Source: Linnemannia hyalina
Lineage: Eukaryota > Mortierellomycota > Mortierellomycetes > Mortierellales > Mortierellaceae
Length of the DNA stretch: 64,000 nt
Assembly (NCBI GenBank): GCA_019671135.1
Contig: JAHRHY010000001.1
Span: 2,542,001 to 2,606,000 of the forward strand
Direction: 5' to 3'
Made by a program: the position numbers and the translations under genes. The notes below the pieces were generated by a model that saw only the letters and a list, made by a program, of their open reading frames with translations, ran no database searches and was not told the DNA's origin. Shown here piece by piece: positions 10,937 through 20,159 of the stretch (position 1 is its first letter; each line of letters opens with the position of its first letter).

Positions 10937-12442
10937 TTACGAAAACATATGAGTAAACACGATGGTGATGCCGACAATAAAGACAATAACCGAGAGATCA
11001 TTGACCATTGACGACCAGATGAGGCGATAGCGCATAAAGATCCGGATCATGTCCGAGAAGGGTGGAGGAAGGAATCCTGCAATGGTACCCAAAGTGCTGC
11101 TGGGCGACGCCGTCACGCCGTGTAATACCATCCGACTCGATTGCAGGATCAGTTCCATCGTCACAAAGTACCAGAACACAGGCTAGTTGGAAAAGGAAAT
11201 AAGAAAGGGAAAAGAAAAAGGAAGAGGAATATATGTGTGAGCGTTGGGTTGTGAATAGGTGTGACAAAACAAAAACTAATAAAGATATCAAAGAAGCATT
11301 CCTCAAACAGACATCAACCACAATAAGAACAAAAAAAGGCGATAGTTACCATGGGTGCGACTTGGTAGACACCATAAGGCGTGGGCTTGTCGGTGGCAAG
11401 GGCATCAAAGCGTCCAAGATCCCCCTGACGTCTGTACTCTGCATACACAACGCCAACGCCAAACAAGACCGAAAGCACAAAGTGCAACAGCTTCCACCAG
11501 CGAGCCGTCAGATCGACCTGAGGTGTGATCACCGTGAATCCTGGAGGTGCGCCTCCAAATCCAGCCTGGTGTTGCCTTGCTGCGGCGTTGTTGCTTCCAG
11601 CAGCCTCTTCCTGCATCATCATCCGGGTCAGAGCCTGTTGTTGCTGTGGCGAGGAGAAGAAGGGATCGTTCATCATGAACGGATTGGGCTGGCCACCGGC
11701 GCCCATTGTGGCAAAGGGCGAGGATGTGGATGCGTTGGCGGTGTGTGTTGGAGGGGCGCCTAATGAATCGTCAGGATCTGCGTCGTTGGCGTCCTCAACT
11801 GTGGGTGTCGTCTTTGCTGCCGATGCTGTTTGAACTCCTGATCCTGTTGTTGATGATGCCGTTGGTGCTGGTGCAGTTGTGGATGACACGGAGGGTTGAC
11901 GGCTTATCCGTGGCGACGTTGGCGCGGACGTGTTCTTTGCTACTTTTTTGTGCACAGTAGAAAAAAGTGGTATGAGTTGGTGTTTACCCTACTTTCCCGT
12001 CATGCATGTGAATATCACCCACCCATTTGCGACTTCTTTCTTTCTTTTCAAAAAAATTGGGGTGCGGTACGTCCATATGTCTTGCAAAGTTTATGCCTTC
12101 GGGTATGCTCTTTCAGTACAAGTGCACCTTTTCCCTTCCTTCCTCTTCTTTCAGTTCCTTCACTTCCTTCTTACCTGGCTCACTGCTCTCAACCGTGTCC
12201 GCGCTGATGATGGCAGGCACTGTTCCTGCTCCAACAGTGGCTTTCATCGCCTTCAATCGCTCTTCCTCCTGCTCCTTCTTCTGGAGCTGCTCACGGGCCT
12301 GGATGACGGCGGGGGAAGGGGCGACCTGGGCGTTGGTGCCTGATGTGCCGGTGATCTTGCTAAGGCGGGATTCTCCCGATTCGAGAATCTTTTTCTGGCG
12401 GGCTTCTCGTCTCTTCCTGAGGATTTCTGCCTGGTCTGCCAT
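10937..12442 (-). CDS. GET2: GET complex subunit Get2 (CAML-like), three exons, 367 aa
   Basis: Exons on the minus strand are 12175-12442, 11350-11939 and 10937-11182, with GT-AG introns and the frame intact. Residues 8-32 contain LRKRREARQKKILESGESRL followed by SKITG, the basic N-terminal motif by which Get2 recruits the Get3 ATPase. A long disordered Ser/Thr/Ala-rich linker with a Gln run follows. Three hydrophobic segments can be read: WWKLLHFVLSVLFGVGVVYA, VFWYFVTMELILQSS and LSVIVFIVGITIVFTHMF at the very C-terminus. In yeast, Get1 and Get2 form the ER receptor that inserts tail-anchored proteins. The N-terminal motif, linker and three helices together make this call strong even though the linker is not conserved. 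It converges with the mL61 gene. Confidence 0.88.
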
Positions 12443-12480
12443 CCTTGTGCTTGTTATATGTAGAACGGAAAGAGGGGAGA

Positions 12481-12510
12481 GAGTAAGAGTAAGAGTAAGA
12501 GTAAGAGTAG
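12481..12510. repeat. Hexanucleotide microsatellite (GAGTAA)n
   Basis: Five perfect units of GAGTAA stand immediately upstream of GET2, within its probable 5' leader or core promoter (about 40-70 bases before the ATG). Confidence 0.9.
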
Positions 12511-12874
12511 GAAGGGGAAGTGTTGTTGGGAAGGGAAAGGAGAAGTGAAAAGGGCGAAAGGGGGTGTAATGAAGACGGAGGAAAACGAGAAAGAGATGAA
12601 GGAAAGTGAGAATAAAGTAAAGTGCGTGCGTGCAAGCGAGGTGAGAGAGATCTCTTTTTTTTTTCTTTCTTCTGACAGGTTCCATTGGAGTATGGACACC
12701 AAGAAGGTTCGACAAGGGAGCCTCTTAAGGGCTATGGCTCGCTCACTGATCATATCAATTGGGCCAATGGGATAACAACGCGCGCCCTTTTCAATTGCCG
12801 CGTTCCATTCATTTTGCAATTGAAGACGCGTGAAAGAACGAAAAGAGTAGGGAGAAAAATTTACTTCAAATAAA

Positions 12875-13860
12875 CTAGCGGAAGAGACCCCACTTGGAGG
12901 CAAAGAGGTGGCGGATCTCCTGCACAGGGGCCTGCTCAAACTCACTCCCAATACCAGTTGAGGAAGAACGGGCAGACATCGAAACCACATCCAAAATCAA
13001 CCCCAGGGTCTTCGGTTGCTCCCGCACAGTCAACAATCCTTTGTCCGTATCCTTCTGATCCAATTGGCGGTCCAGTTCTGCCCCCAGTCTGTTCCAGTCT
13101 GTTCTCCTCCTCGCGCCAGGTGCTCCACCATTCCATCTTTCCCTGTCTCTTGCCCTTGGACTTTACGCTCTGACCCGAAGGAGTAGTTCAGGGCCCACAG
13201 ATCGCATTCGGAAGGGTGGAGCCTGTAGTGTTGCCGTTCCAGACACTCGAGTCGCGCCAACAGACAAAGACTGCTCTCCAATCGCAGCTGCAGAGCCGAT
13301 CTCTCCGGTATACCACCCTCAGAACAAAGAGGAGGGAGGCGAATCAAAATATTTCGGAGGCGAGGATAGACGTGGGCAATGTAGCCATTGAGGACCCGCA
13401 ACTGGACATCATGCATAGCTATGCCAGCTTTGGGTTGTCGCACTTGATCAGGTGAATCAGATGCAATGCTTCGAAGCGAGGTATGTGCTCGAGCAGGTCT
13501 TCAAAACTTGGCTGCTCGAAAATGGCTCGTCCGAGTATAAACGAACGGAGAGAGACGAGAGTGCGATGTGCAGGTGATGCATCCTTGTCTGAGGTTGTAT
13601 TGATGGGTCGCCATCGTCCTGGGATTCGAATAACATTGTTGTATCCGGCAGCCTCGACGTGGAACACCTTCAGTAGCGTGTGTCCAGCACCCGGGATCTT
13701 ATACAAGTATCGATCATCACTGAGGGTTGTTGCGGGTTGCTGTGTTGTTGCTTGGTGGAGATGTTGGCGGTGCGTTTCCGTTGGTGCCTCCTCGAGTTTT
13801 TCCGCGACGAGACTCGCATTGATGGTTCGCTTGTCGAGTGTTGAGAGAATAATCTTTACC
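12875..13860 (-). pseudogene. Degenerate F-box/LRR pseudogene with internal deletion
   Basis: Reading the minus strand, YKIPGAGHTLLKVFHVEAAG matches the LPGAGR segment after the F-box in intact relatives. LVSLRSFILGRAIFEQPSFE with DLLEHIPRFEALHLI matches the central repeat. The sequence then jumps to VLNGYIAHVYPRLRNILIRL and SSLCLLARLECLERQ, skipping roughly 200 residues. After another frame change the tail GLILDVVSMSARS and VQEIRHLFASKW ends at 12875. The F-box itself is missing: the N-terminal residues before YKIPGAG look unrelated. Deletion plus frame changes make it non-functional. It is closest in style to the gene at 17224, though it is short and I could not align it formally. Confidence 0.75.
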
Positions 13861-14177
13861 TAAGCCACAGTCCTTTTCACGCAGATTCGAAACCAAAAGT
13901 GCGACGGTGCCAACCCTTTTTACAAACAGAGAGTACCGCCAAAAGGTGCTTAAGTCCAAAAGGGTAAGTCTAGACCGTTGTGGCAAAGCAAAAATGAAAA
14001 AAGGAGAGCATATTTCTGCTACCACATCCTCTCGACTCTTGACAACGGCTGCGGTTGTGCTCTCATTTTTTTCTTTCTTCCTTTCGTTTTCCTTCATCCT
14101 CACTCACTAAACATTCATCCTTCCTTTCACTTTCCTTTACTCTTCTCCGTCCTCCCTCTCCTTCACTCGCCTCCAAG

Positions 14178-16181
14178 ATGACATTGATCACAAGGCTGTT
14201 CAGAAAATACACCACCTCCACCCACAACCAACCCATATCTACAACCACCACTCCCTCCTCATCGAAACCACCAAAACCCCCGCACCACCTCTTCACAATC
14301 ACAGAAATCCTCCAACACATCTTCTCATACATCGACGACTCAACCCTCACCCGAATCATCGTCCTCGTCTCCCGCCAATGGCTTCACCTCGCCTACCCGC
14401 GTGTCCAGCGACCTCTCTACTGGGACCACCGCTGGCGTACCAATAACCTTAAACAGACACTTACACTCTTGCCGGGTGCGGGGAGGTTCTCGGTTTGTGT
14501 GCCAGATGTTATGAGTGATGATGAGAGTCGACAATTGATATTAAATGCACTGAAGGGACTGGAAGAAACTATGATGGTGGAGCTGGAGAGAAGGAAGGGG
14601 AGGGGGAAGCAGAAAGGGACGGTGATGTTCTTTTCGCCGTTGAGGGAGTTGGAGATTCAGATCTCATATGCACAGTTGAGGGGTGGGAGTACTGTGAATA
14701 CTTTGCCGCTGCCGGCGTCGTTGCGGGTGTTGAAAGTCCAGTTGAGTAATTATCATGGGTCGCCTATGGATTTGGGGAGGATATTGAACGAGTGTCCGCT
14801 GTTGGAGACGTTGCATATCCGGGTGTTTGATTATACCTCTGTCGACGGATCTACCATCTCTTCTTTGTCGTCCAAGGCAGCTCCTCTCCCACTACGATCA
14901 TTCATCCTCTCCGGGATACAATTCCACCAATCCTGTCTTGAATTACTCCTCGCGGCCGTCGACCCACAACAGTTCACAGAGCTCAAACTCATCAACCTCA
15001 ACGACACTCACCCAGCCTACACCATGTCCCGCCTCCTCACCAGCCTGGCCCCCTTCCATCTCTCCGCCTTCCACTTCTCCGTCAACGACAAGTTCCAAAC
15101 TCTAGACGATATCCGACACAAGGTGATCGACCTCTGCCCAGAAGCCACAGAATGGTCCCTACGACCTTACGACATCCATCCCACCATCCTGCAGGAGCTT
15201 GGATCCCTCCCCAATGTCATCACAACCCTCGAGCTCCCCCGCCCTTACAGCCATCACCAAGAAAGCTGCGTATCCAACACCAGTGTCCACAACAACCCTT
15301 CCATCCTTCATCACTTCCTCTGCACGTCCCCACACCTGGTCCACCTAAAAAACATGTACCTCAACGTCATGCAATTCGAAGGGATGGACATCCACCGCCG
15401 CTCCCCCTTTGGCGACCTAGACCGCCGGTCCAAATACCGCTACGCAGACACCGCCGTCACATCCCCGGACTCCATTACTCCCGGGATCTGGGCCTGCCGG
15501 GGCTTGGAATCCCTCTATATCAACCTCCACGGCCATGAAGAAGACGGTCTCCGCTCCCCTGTCCACAGCCGGATCATCTTCGGTTATATATCCATCGTAT
15601 GCCCAAACCTGACAGCCCTCCAAATAACTGTCTCCAGCGAATGCCGAAAACGCAACACTGTGCATACCAACAACGCGTCCCAGGTGTATTTCACAGATTT
15701 CTGTATGCGCCTCGAGGGTGGGTTCTGTCTACTCTCCCGGCTCAAGTATCTGACAACCTTCCGTCTGGACGCGTACTCGATCTCGAGGAAATCAGGATGC
15801 TGGCCTGTGGATTTGAACTGGATTGTTGCAGAGGGGAACAGGGTCGAGAACAGGGAGAAGAGACGGAAAGTCGTAGAAGAGTGGGACAACAATCTGGACA
15901 CAGAGAAGCGCCTCGAGAAGGAGCGTTTGTTGACCGGTGCTCGATATGCAAAAGTCCTCGCCCTCGAGAAGGGCGACTATAATGATGAGGAAGAAGGAGG
16001 GTTGGCGGGGCAGTTGAAGAACTTGGGGTTGTTGTCAGAGATCAAGGCGGTGGTAGAGGAAATGGACCTGGATGGGTACAGATGTTTTCCAGTCCTGGAC
16101 AGGGTCTCGTTTTCGTGGGCAATCACTCAGCGTCCTGTCGATGCGCTCGCATACCTCTTTCCCGGCGGCAAACCACGCTAA
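14178..16181 (+). CDS. F-box/leucine-rich repeat protein, intact, 667 aa
   Basis: A single exon begins at the ATG at 14178, after a 100-base pyrimidine-rich leader. Residues about 38-86 form the F-box: ITEILQHIFSYIDDSTLTRI then VSRQW. The family cysteine of VCRQW is replaced by serine. Leucine-rich segments include LPLPASLRVLKVQLSNYH, GRILNECPLLETLHIRV and LPLRSFILSGIQFHQSCLEL. The C-terminal block has PGIWACRGLESLYINLH, EGGFCLLSRLKYLTTFRL and KNLGLLSEIKAVVEEMDLDG. It is the probable substrate-binding subunit of an SCF ubiquitin ligase, with unknown target. It is the first of three tandem same-strand copies (14178, 17224, 20160). Confidence 0.87.
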   Translation: MTLITRLFRKYTTSTHNQPISTTTTPSSSKPPKPPHHLFTITEILQHIFSYIDDSTLTRIIVLVSRQWLHLAYPRVQRPLYWDHRWRTNNLKQTLTLLPGAGRFSVCVPDVMSDDESRQLILNALKGLEETMMVELERRKGRGKQKGTVMFFSPLRELEIQISYAQLRGGSTVNTLPLPASLRVLKVQLSNYHGSPMDLGRILNECPLLETLHIRVFDYTSVDGSTISSLSSKAAPLPLRSFILSGIQFHQSCLELLLAAVDPQQFTELKLINLNDTHPAYTMSRLLTSLAPFHLSAFHFSVNDKFQTLDDIRHKVIDLCPEATEWSLRPYDIHPTILQELGSLPNVITTLELPRPYSHHQESCVSNTSVHNNPSILHHFLCTSPHLVHLKNMYLNVMQFEGMDIHRRSPFGDLDRRSKYRYADTAVTSPDSITPGIWACRGLESLYINLHGHEEDGLRSPVHSRIIFGYISIVCPNLTALQITVSSECRKRNTVHTNNASQVYFTDFCMRLEGGFCLLSRLKYLTTFRLDAYSISRKSGCWPVDLNWIVAEGNRVENREKRRKVVEEWDNNLDTEKRLEKERLLTGARYAKVLALEKGDYNDEEEGGLAGQLKNLGLLSEIKAVVEEMDLDGYRCFPVLDRVSFSWAITQRPVDALAYLFPGGKPR

Positions 16182-17223
16182 TCAAGTCGGAATAAAAAAG
16201 GACATGTTCGTTGCCATAAAATTCGATTCGCTAGCCAAGTCAAACCTCCAAGCAACATGTGAGATACTCGATGAAAACAAAAAATGCTTTGTATTTATTG
16301 GATTTAATAATTGTACGTGGGAAGGATTGCAAGAAACGAAGGTACTCGCTTTCATGATCTGATACATGTAAAAGAACACCATCCCAACCCAATTTTGGAT
16401 ACGAGCCCTTCGCGGTCCTCGCCCCTCAACGAATACATCCTGGTGTACCCAGTAACGACTGTGCCTCAGCTTAATAGCAAAATTCTCCTTAAAGTCCCCC
16501 TTCTCGAGTGCAAAATGCCCTTTGCTTCTCAGTTATACTCTTTGCGGAGAAGAGACAGAGCCCGAAGCCGCGAAAAAGTTCAACGATTTCAAAATCATTT
16601 CATGACATTTCCATCTGGAGATTGCACAGGAGAAATACTGATGATATGGTGGATAATGCTCGAGAGATGAGAAAATCTACATTAATTCTAGGGCTGGGAA
16701 CGAGGAAACAATGGAGGAAATTTTCGGGCAAGCAACCCGAAACTATATGGCTGAGGTTGACGAAGACGAAAACGACGAGGGAGCCAGTAATTGCAGTTGT
16801 GGAGACTCGAATGACCCTTTCGTCGACCATAAACACTGCAGATATCTTCGTAGCTCTTAGGACTATTAATTAGTTATTGCATTTTCCATTTATTTTCTTT
16901 CAATGACTTTCAGTGCTTTTCTGAAGATGTCAATTGAGGATTATCGGTAGATCAGGTGACTTATTGGAGGCCTCTCCCAAAAAGGAAGCAATGGGGCATA
17001 GAAATGAACCCTTTTGACACCCCCTCTTTTCTTCCAGAAGGACTGGATGGAGACTAGGTCGAGACTAGAAAACAAGGTCCATGGTCTACTCAGGGATACA
17101 GGTTCGCCCCTTAACGCTTGGAATGTCATTCAATTGATCAATTCCTCTTTCCCAGTGCTCGCTTTTCTTTTCTCCTTCTTTTATCCCGCTTCCCACAACC
17201 CAGATACCCGCCCACCCCTGCCA
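16182..17223. other. Intergenic between tandem F-box genes
   Basis: It holds the 3' end of the upstream gene and, from about 17140, a short pyrimidine-rich leader for the next. Open frames of about 120 codons at 16500-16870 lack an ATG in a good context and resemble nothing, so I do not call them. Confidence 0.55.
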
Positions 17224-19260
17224 ATGAACCTGCTCTGGAAAACATTCTCAGCAACTGCTCCTTTCTCCGCCCTTCACAGCAGCCCCCGTCGCAAATCTCC
17301 TCCCAACATATCCGAGATACTCGAGCTCATATTCTCTTACCTTGACGACTGCGCCATCCGCCACTCCGTCGTCCTCGTCTGTCGCCAATGGTATCTCATC
17401 AACCAAAACAGGCTCGCCCGGGAAGTCGTCTGGTACCAAAACTGGGACCCATCAAGGAAGCAGCGCGCCCTCCACATGCTACCCGGAGCTGCCCGTTTCT
17501 ACTATTGTCATATCGCTGGCGACGTGCTCACTGGGCAGAGGATACCTCTCGATGAGGATCTCCTTCATGCTCTTTACCTCCTCGAGCCCAAGCATCAACA
17601 ACATCTGCGGGAGAGCGAGGGGCAGACCAGACTCTTTCCAGACACTGACAGCAGATATCACCACCTGAAAACAGAAAAAGCAACAGCAACAAAAAAGTCT
17701 GCACTGTACATGGTCTCTTTTCTGAGGGATATGGATGTCTATTTGGGCAAGTCGACACAGAAGAGCCTCGATGCATTCGCTTTGCCGACGTCTCTCACCA
17801 AGTTGACCATCAGGGCCAGTTTCCTCCACCGCGCGCAGTGCGACCTTGGCTCGCTTCTTCTAAAGTGCCCATTACTGGAAGAATTTTACGCAGAAGGTCA
17901 TGGCATGCGTGAGGGCTCGGCAGTCGTGATGAGTTTCTGGTGGCCAAAAGAGCGACGGGAACTTTACCCACGTCCGTTCTCGCTTCGATCTCTAGTTCTC
18001 TCCAACATCGCCTTTGCTCAACCTGAACTTGAGGTACTTTTAGGGCTCACGCCCAGCCTCAAGGAGCTCAAGCTGGTGGCGATGATGTTATTCTACAACA
18101 AGATGTCGTTTGACTGGACTCGACTGTTTGGATCTTTGAAGGTGAACAACATCACCCTCGACAAAGCGCACTTTTCGACTTTTGGAACCAGGATGTCGGA
18201 AGTGGAGACCGAACTGCTTCTGAGAGATGTTTATCCAAAGGCGTCACTGGAACGATCTCTCTGGGCCATCGATGTTACACCCCAGCTCCTTCAAGGAGTG
18301 ATCTTGCAGCCAAACACGCTGACGACTTTGGAGGTGTTGTGGAAGGCGACATCACTGTCTACCTTTACTGAGGAACGCATGGGATCGGCTCTTGTTGTAG
18401 CGAACCAACTCGTCCACCAGTACCTTTGCGTCTCTCCGCATCTTGTCCATCTCACAACCCTCAAAGCCGAGGTACAACTGGAGGATCTGGATCTTTTCCA
18501 CCGAGCAGGATACACCAATCTGGACAGACGACGAAACCCTACTCCAGAGGAAATCAATTCAGACAACTCGCCTCTTCCTGCAGCAGTCTGGGGCTGCCAA
18601 GGTCTTCGCACCCTCCACATTGTGATCCACGCCCCCATCCCATTTCATCCTGTCCACAGTCGAATCCTATTCGGATACATCTCCCGTGTCTGCCCGGTTC
18701 TCGAGGATCTTCAGATCTCTATTCCACAAGCTTGCCACGATCCCTACGTTAGCGAACAAGATTCCCCTGAGTATTATTTGCAGGTCAAGGGAGGCCTGTG
18801 CTTGCTCAGTCGATTACAACGTTTGCGGAGACTCAAGATCGTTTCGGATCCTGAATACACGATCAAGAAGTGCGAGGACTGGGATTTAAACTGGATGCTT
18901 CCTTCGGAGTTTTTGTGCACCGTCGCAAGAGAGAAGAGACACAGGGAGATTGCGAGCTGGAATGAGTGGAGGAGAAATGAATACCATATGGAGTGGGTCC
19001 GAACACGTGTTTGGCGACCAAGGCGAAACGACGCCGACGACAATAACCACCACAGTTCCTCTACGACGGACACACCCATCTTGGAACAACTCCAGGATCT
19101 AGGCCTCTTGCAGGATGTGAAGGACATGATGTGTAGGGAGGGACCAGGAGCATACCGACCGATGTCATCTCTCGAAAGATTGTCGTTTAACTACCCGATT
19201 TTGCTGCGACCAGAAGAGGAATTGAAGCGTATGTTTTCACATAGCAAGAAGAAGAAATAA
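17224..19260 (+). CDS. F-box/leucine-rich repeat protein, intact, 678 aa
   Basis: I chose the ATG at 17224 because the F-box of relatives lies 15-40 residues from the start. The frame is open further upstream, with an ATG at 17047. Residues about 26-74 carry PPNISEILELIFSYLDDCAI and VLVCRQWYLINQNRLAREVV. Leucine-rich segments include FSLRSLVLSNIAFAQPELEV and LGLTPSLKELKLVAMM. The C-terminal signature follows: WGCQGLRTLHIVIHAPI, KGGLCLLSRLQRLRRLKIVS and LQDLGLLQDVKDMM. The protein ends in a KKKK tail. Its role as an SCF substrate receptor is known for the F-box family, and the substrate is not known. Identity to the 14178 copy appears low outside the shared motifs, so the tandem pair is old. 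Confidence 0.87.
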   Translation: MNLLWKTFSATAPFSALHSSPRRKSPPNISEILELIFSYLDDCAIRHSVVLVCRQWYLINQNRLAREVVWYQNWDPSRKQRALHMLPGAARFYYCHIAGDVLTGQRIPLDEDLLHALYLLEPKHQQHLRESEGQTRLFPDTDSRYHHLKTEKATATKKSALYMVSFLRDMDVYLGKSTQKSLDAFALPTSLTKLTIRASFLHRAQCDLGSLLLKCPLLEEFYAEGHGMREGSAVVMSFWWPKERRELYPRPFSLRSLVLSNIAFAQPELEVLLGLTPSLKELKLVAMMLFYNKMSFDWTRLFGSLKVNNITLDKAHFSTFGTRMSEVETELLLRDVYPKASLERSLWAIDVTPQLLQGVILQPNTLTTLEVLWKATSLSTFTEERMGSALVVANQLVHQYLCVSPHLVHLTTLKAEVQLEDLDLFHRAGYTNLDRRRNPTPEEINSDNSPLPAAVWGCQGLRTLHIVIHAPIPFHPVHSRILFGYISRVCPVLEDLQISIPQACHDPYVSEQDSPEYYLQVKGGLCLLSRLQRLRRLKIVSDPEYTIKKCEDWDLNWMLPSEFLCTVAREKRHREIASWNEWRRNEYHMEWVRTRVWRPRRNDADDNNHHSSSTTDTPILEQLQDLGLLQDVKDMMCREGPGAYRPMSSLERLSFNYPILLRPEEELKRMFSHSKKKK

Positions 19261-19867
19261 AGCCATCAATGCTGGCCACAATCCACTGAAGGAAAGTGTG
19301 AGTGAATGCAACTGAGACTATACGACAATGGCGATGGCACCCGTTGCATGGACCCTTCATTGTTCCGTCCGCTGCCTTCTCTTGACATGCTCTCCTTCCT
19401 CTACTCTACATTTTTGCGACCAGAAGAGGCAGTCAAGGTCGTCATGGTGACAACATGGAGAGGATGCGCTCCTTTTTTTGTTTGATGACAGTACTCATGC
19501 CATGATGCCATGATGCCATGTACCTGAATAGGGAGTTGAAAATCAATTGGGCTGGCCATGATTAACCCTAAAAAATGATGGTTTGGATTTTGCTGAACGA
19601 GGGGCCTGTCCCTTTCTTTCTCCATCTTCAACACCATAATTTGATTACTCTAGGACCTCTCCTTTCCAGTTTTGCATCGATCTTTTTTTCTGACCACCTA
19701 TCTTCTCGTTCCTCATACAACCCTTGCCTTTTTTTCTACTTCACACTCATCTCAAACTCTGTGTATATATATATTAGGCCTTTCAAAGGATTGTTTTCTC
19801 TCAGACGCACCTCACAGTCTTTTCTATCTCAAACCCGCCTCGCAACCTTCTATTCATCCTATTCGCA

Positions 19868-20060
19868 ATGCAGTTCAATTACTTGAGCTTCGTAGCCGCT
19901 ACTCCTATTGTTCCTCACTGTTGCCTTCCCTGCGAGTGCCGTCCCAACGGCTGTGCCTGTCCTCTCGAGTGCGTTCTTGTTCCCTGTCCTCCTTAGGTCC
20001 GTCCTGGTATATATGATCGGCATGACCTCTCCTAAACTCCTTTCAAGAGTTCTCCTGTGA
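19868..20060 (+). pseudogene. Relic of a secreted-protein gene: signal peptide split by a frameshift
   Basis: An ATG at 19868 opens MQFNYLSFVAA. The next base triplets in the same frame give a cysteine-rich nonsense peptide. One frame over, the sequence reads a textbook signal-peptide core, LLLLFLTVAFPASAVPTAVP, that ends at a TGA at 20060. The two halves fit as n-region, hydrophobic core and AxA-type cleavage site of one fungal signal peptide separated by a single indel. Upstream, a TATATATATA box (about 19764) and a pyrimidine-rich leader look like a real promoter. No mature domain is recognisable before the F-box gene starts at 20160. It is either a dead secreted-protein gene or, less likely, a short coding exon with unusual splicing. 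Confidence 0.5.
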
Positions 20061-20159
20061 CATTGTCATCAGTGAACCCTGAAATTTCTCTCTCATCACC
20101 ATTTTCTCCTGCTTGACGTCATCACCGTTTTTCACACGTTCTTCGCAAACAAGGACAGA

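Noticed and set aside
11233..11763. Plus-strand open frame of 176 codons
   Set aside because: It lies opposite the second GET2 exon and is the antisense shadow of that coding sequence.
17047..17223. Alternative upstream ATG for the F-box gene at 17224
   Set aside because: The 59 extra residues resemble leader sequence and no relative has such an extension before the F-box.
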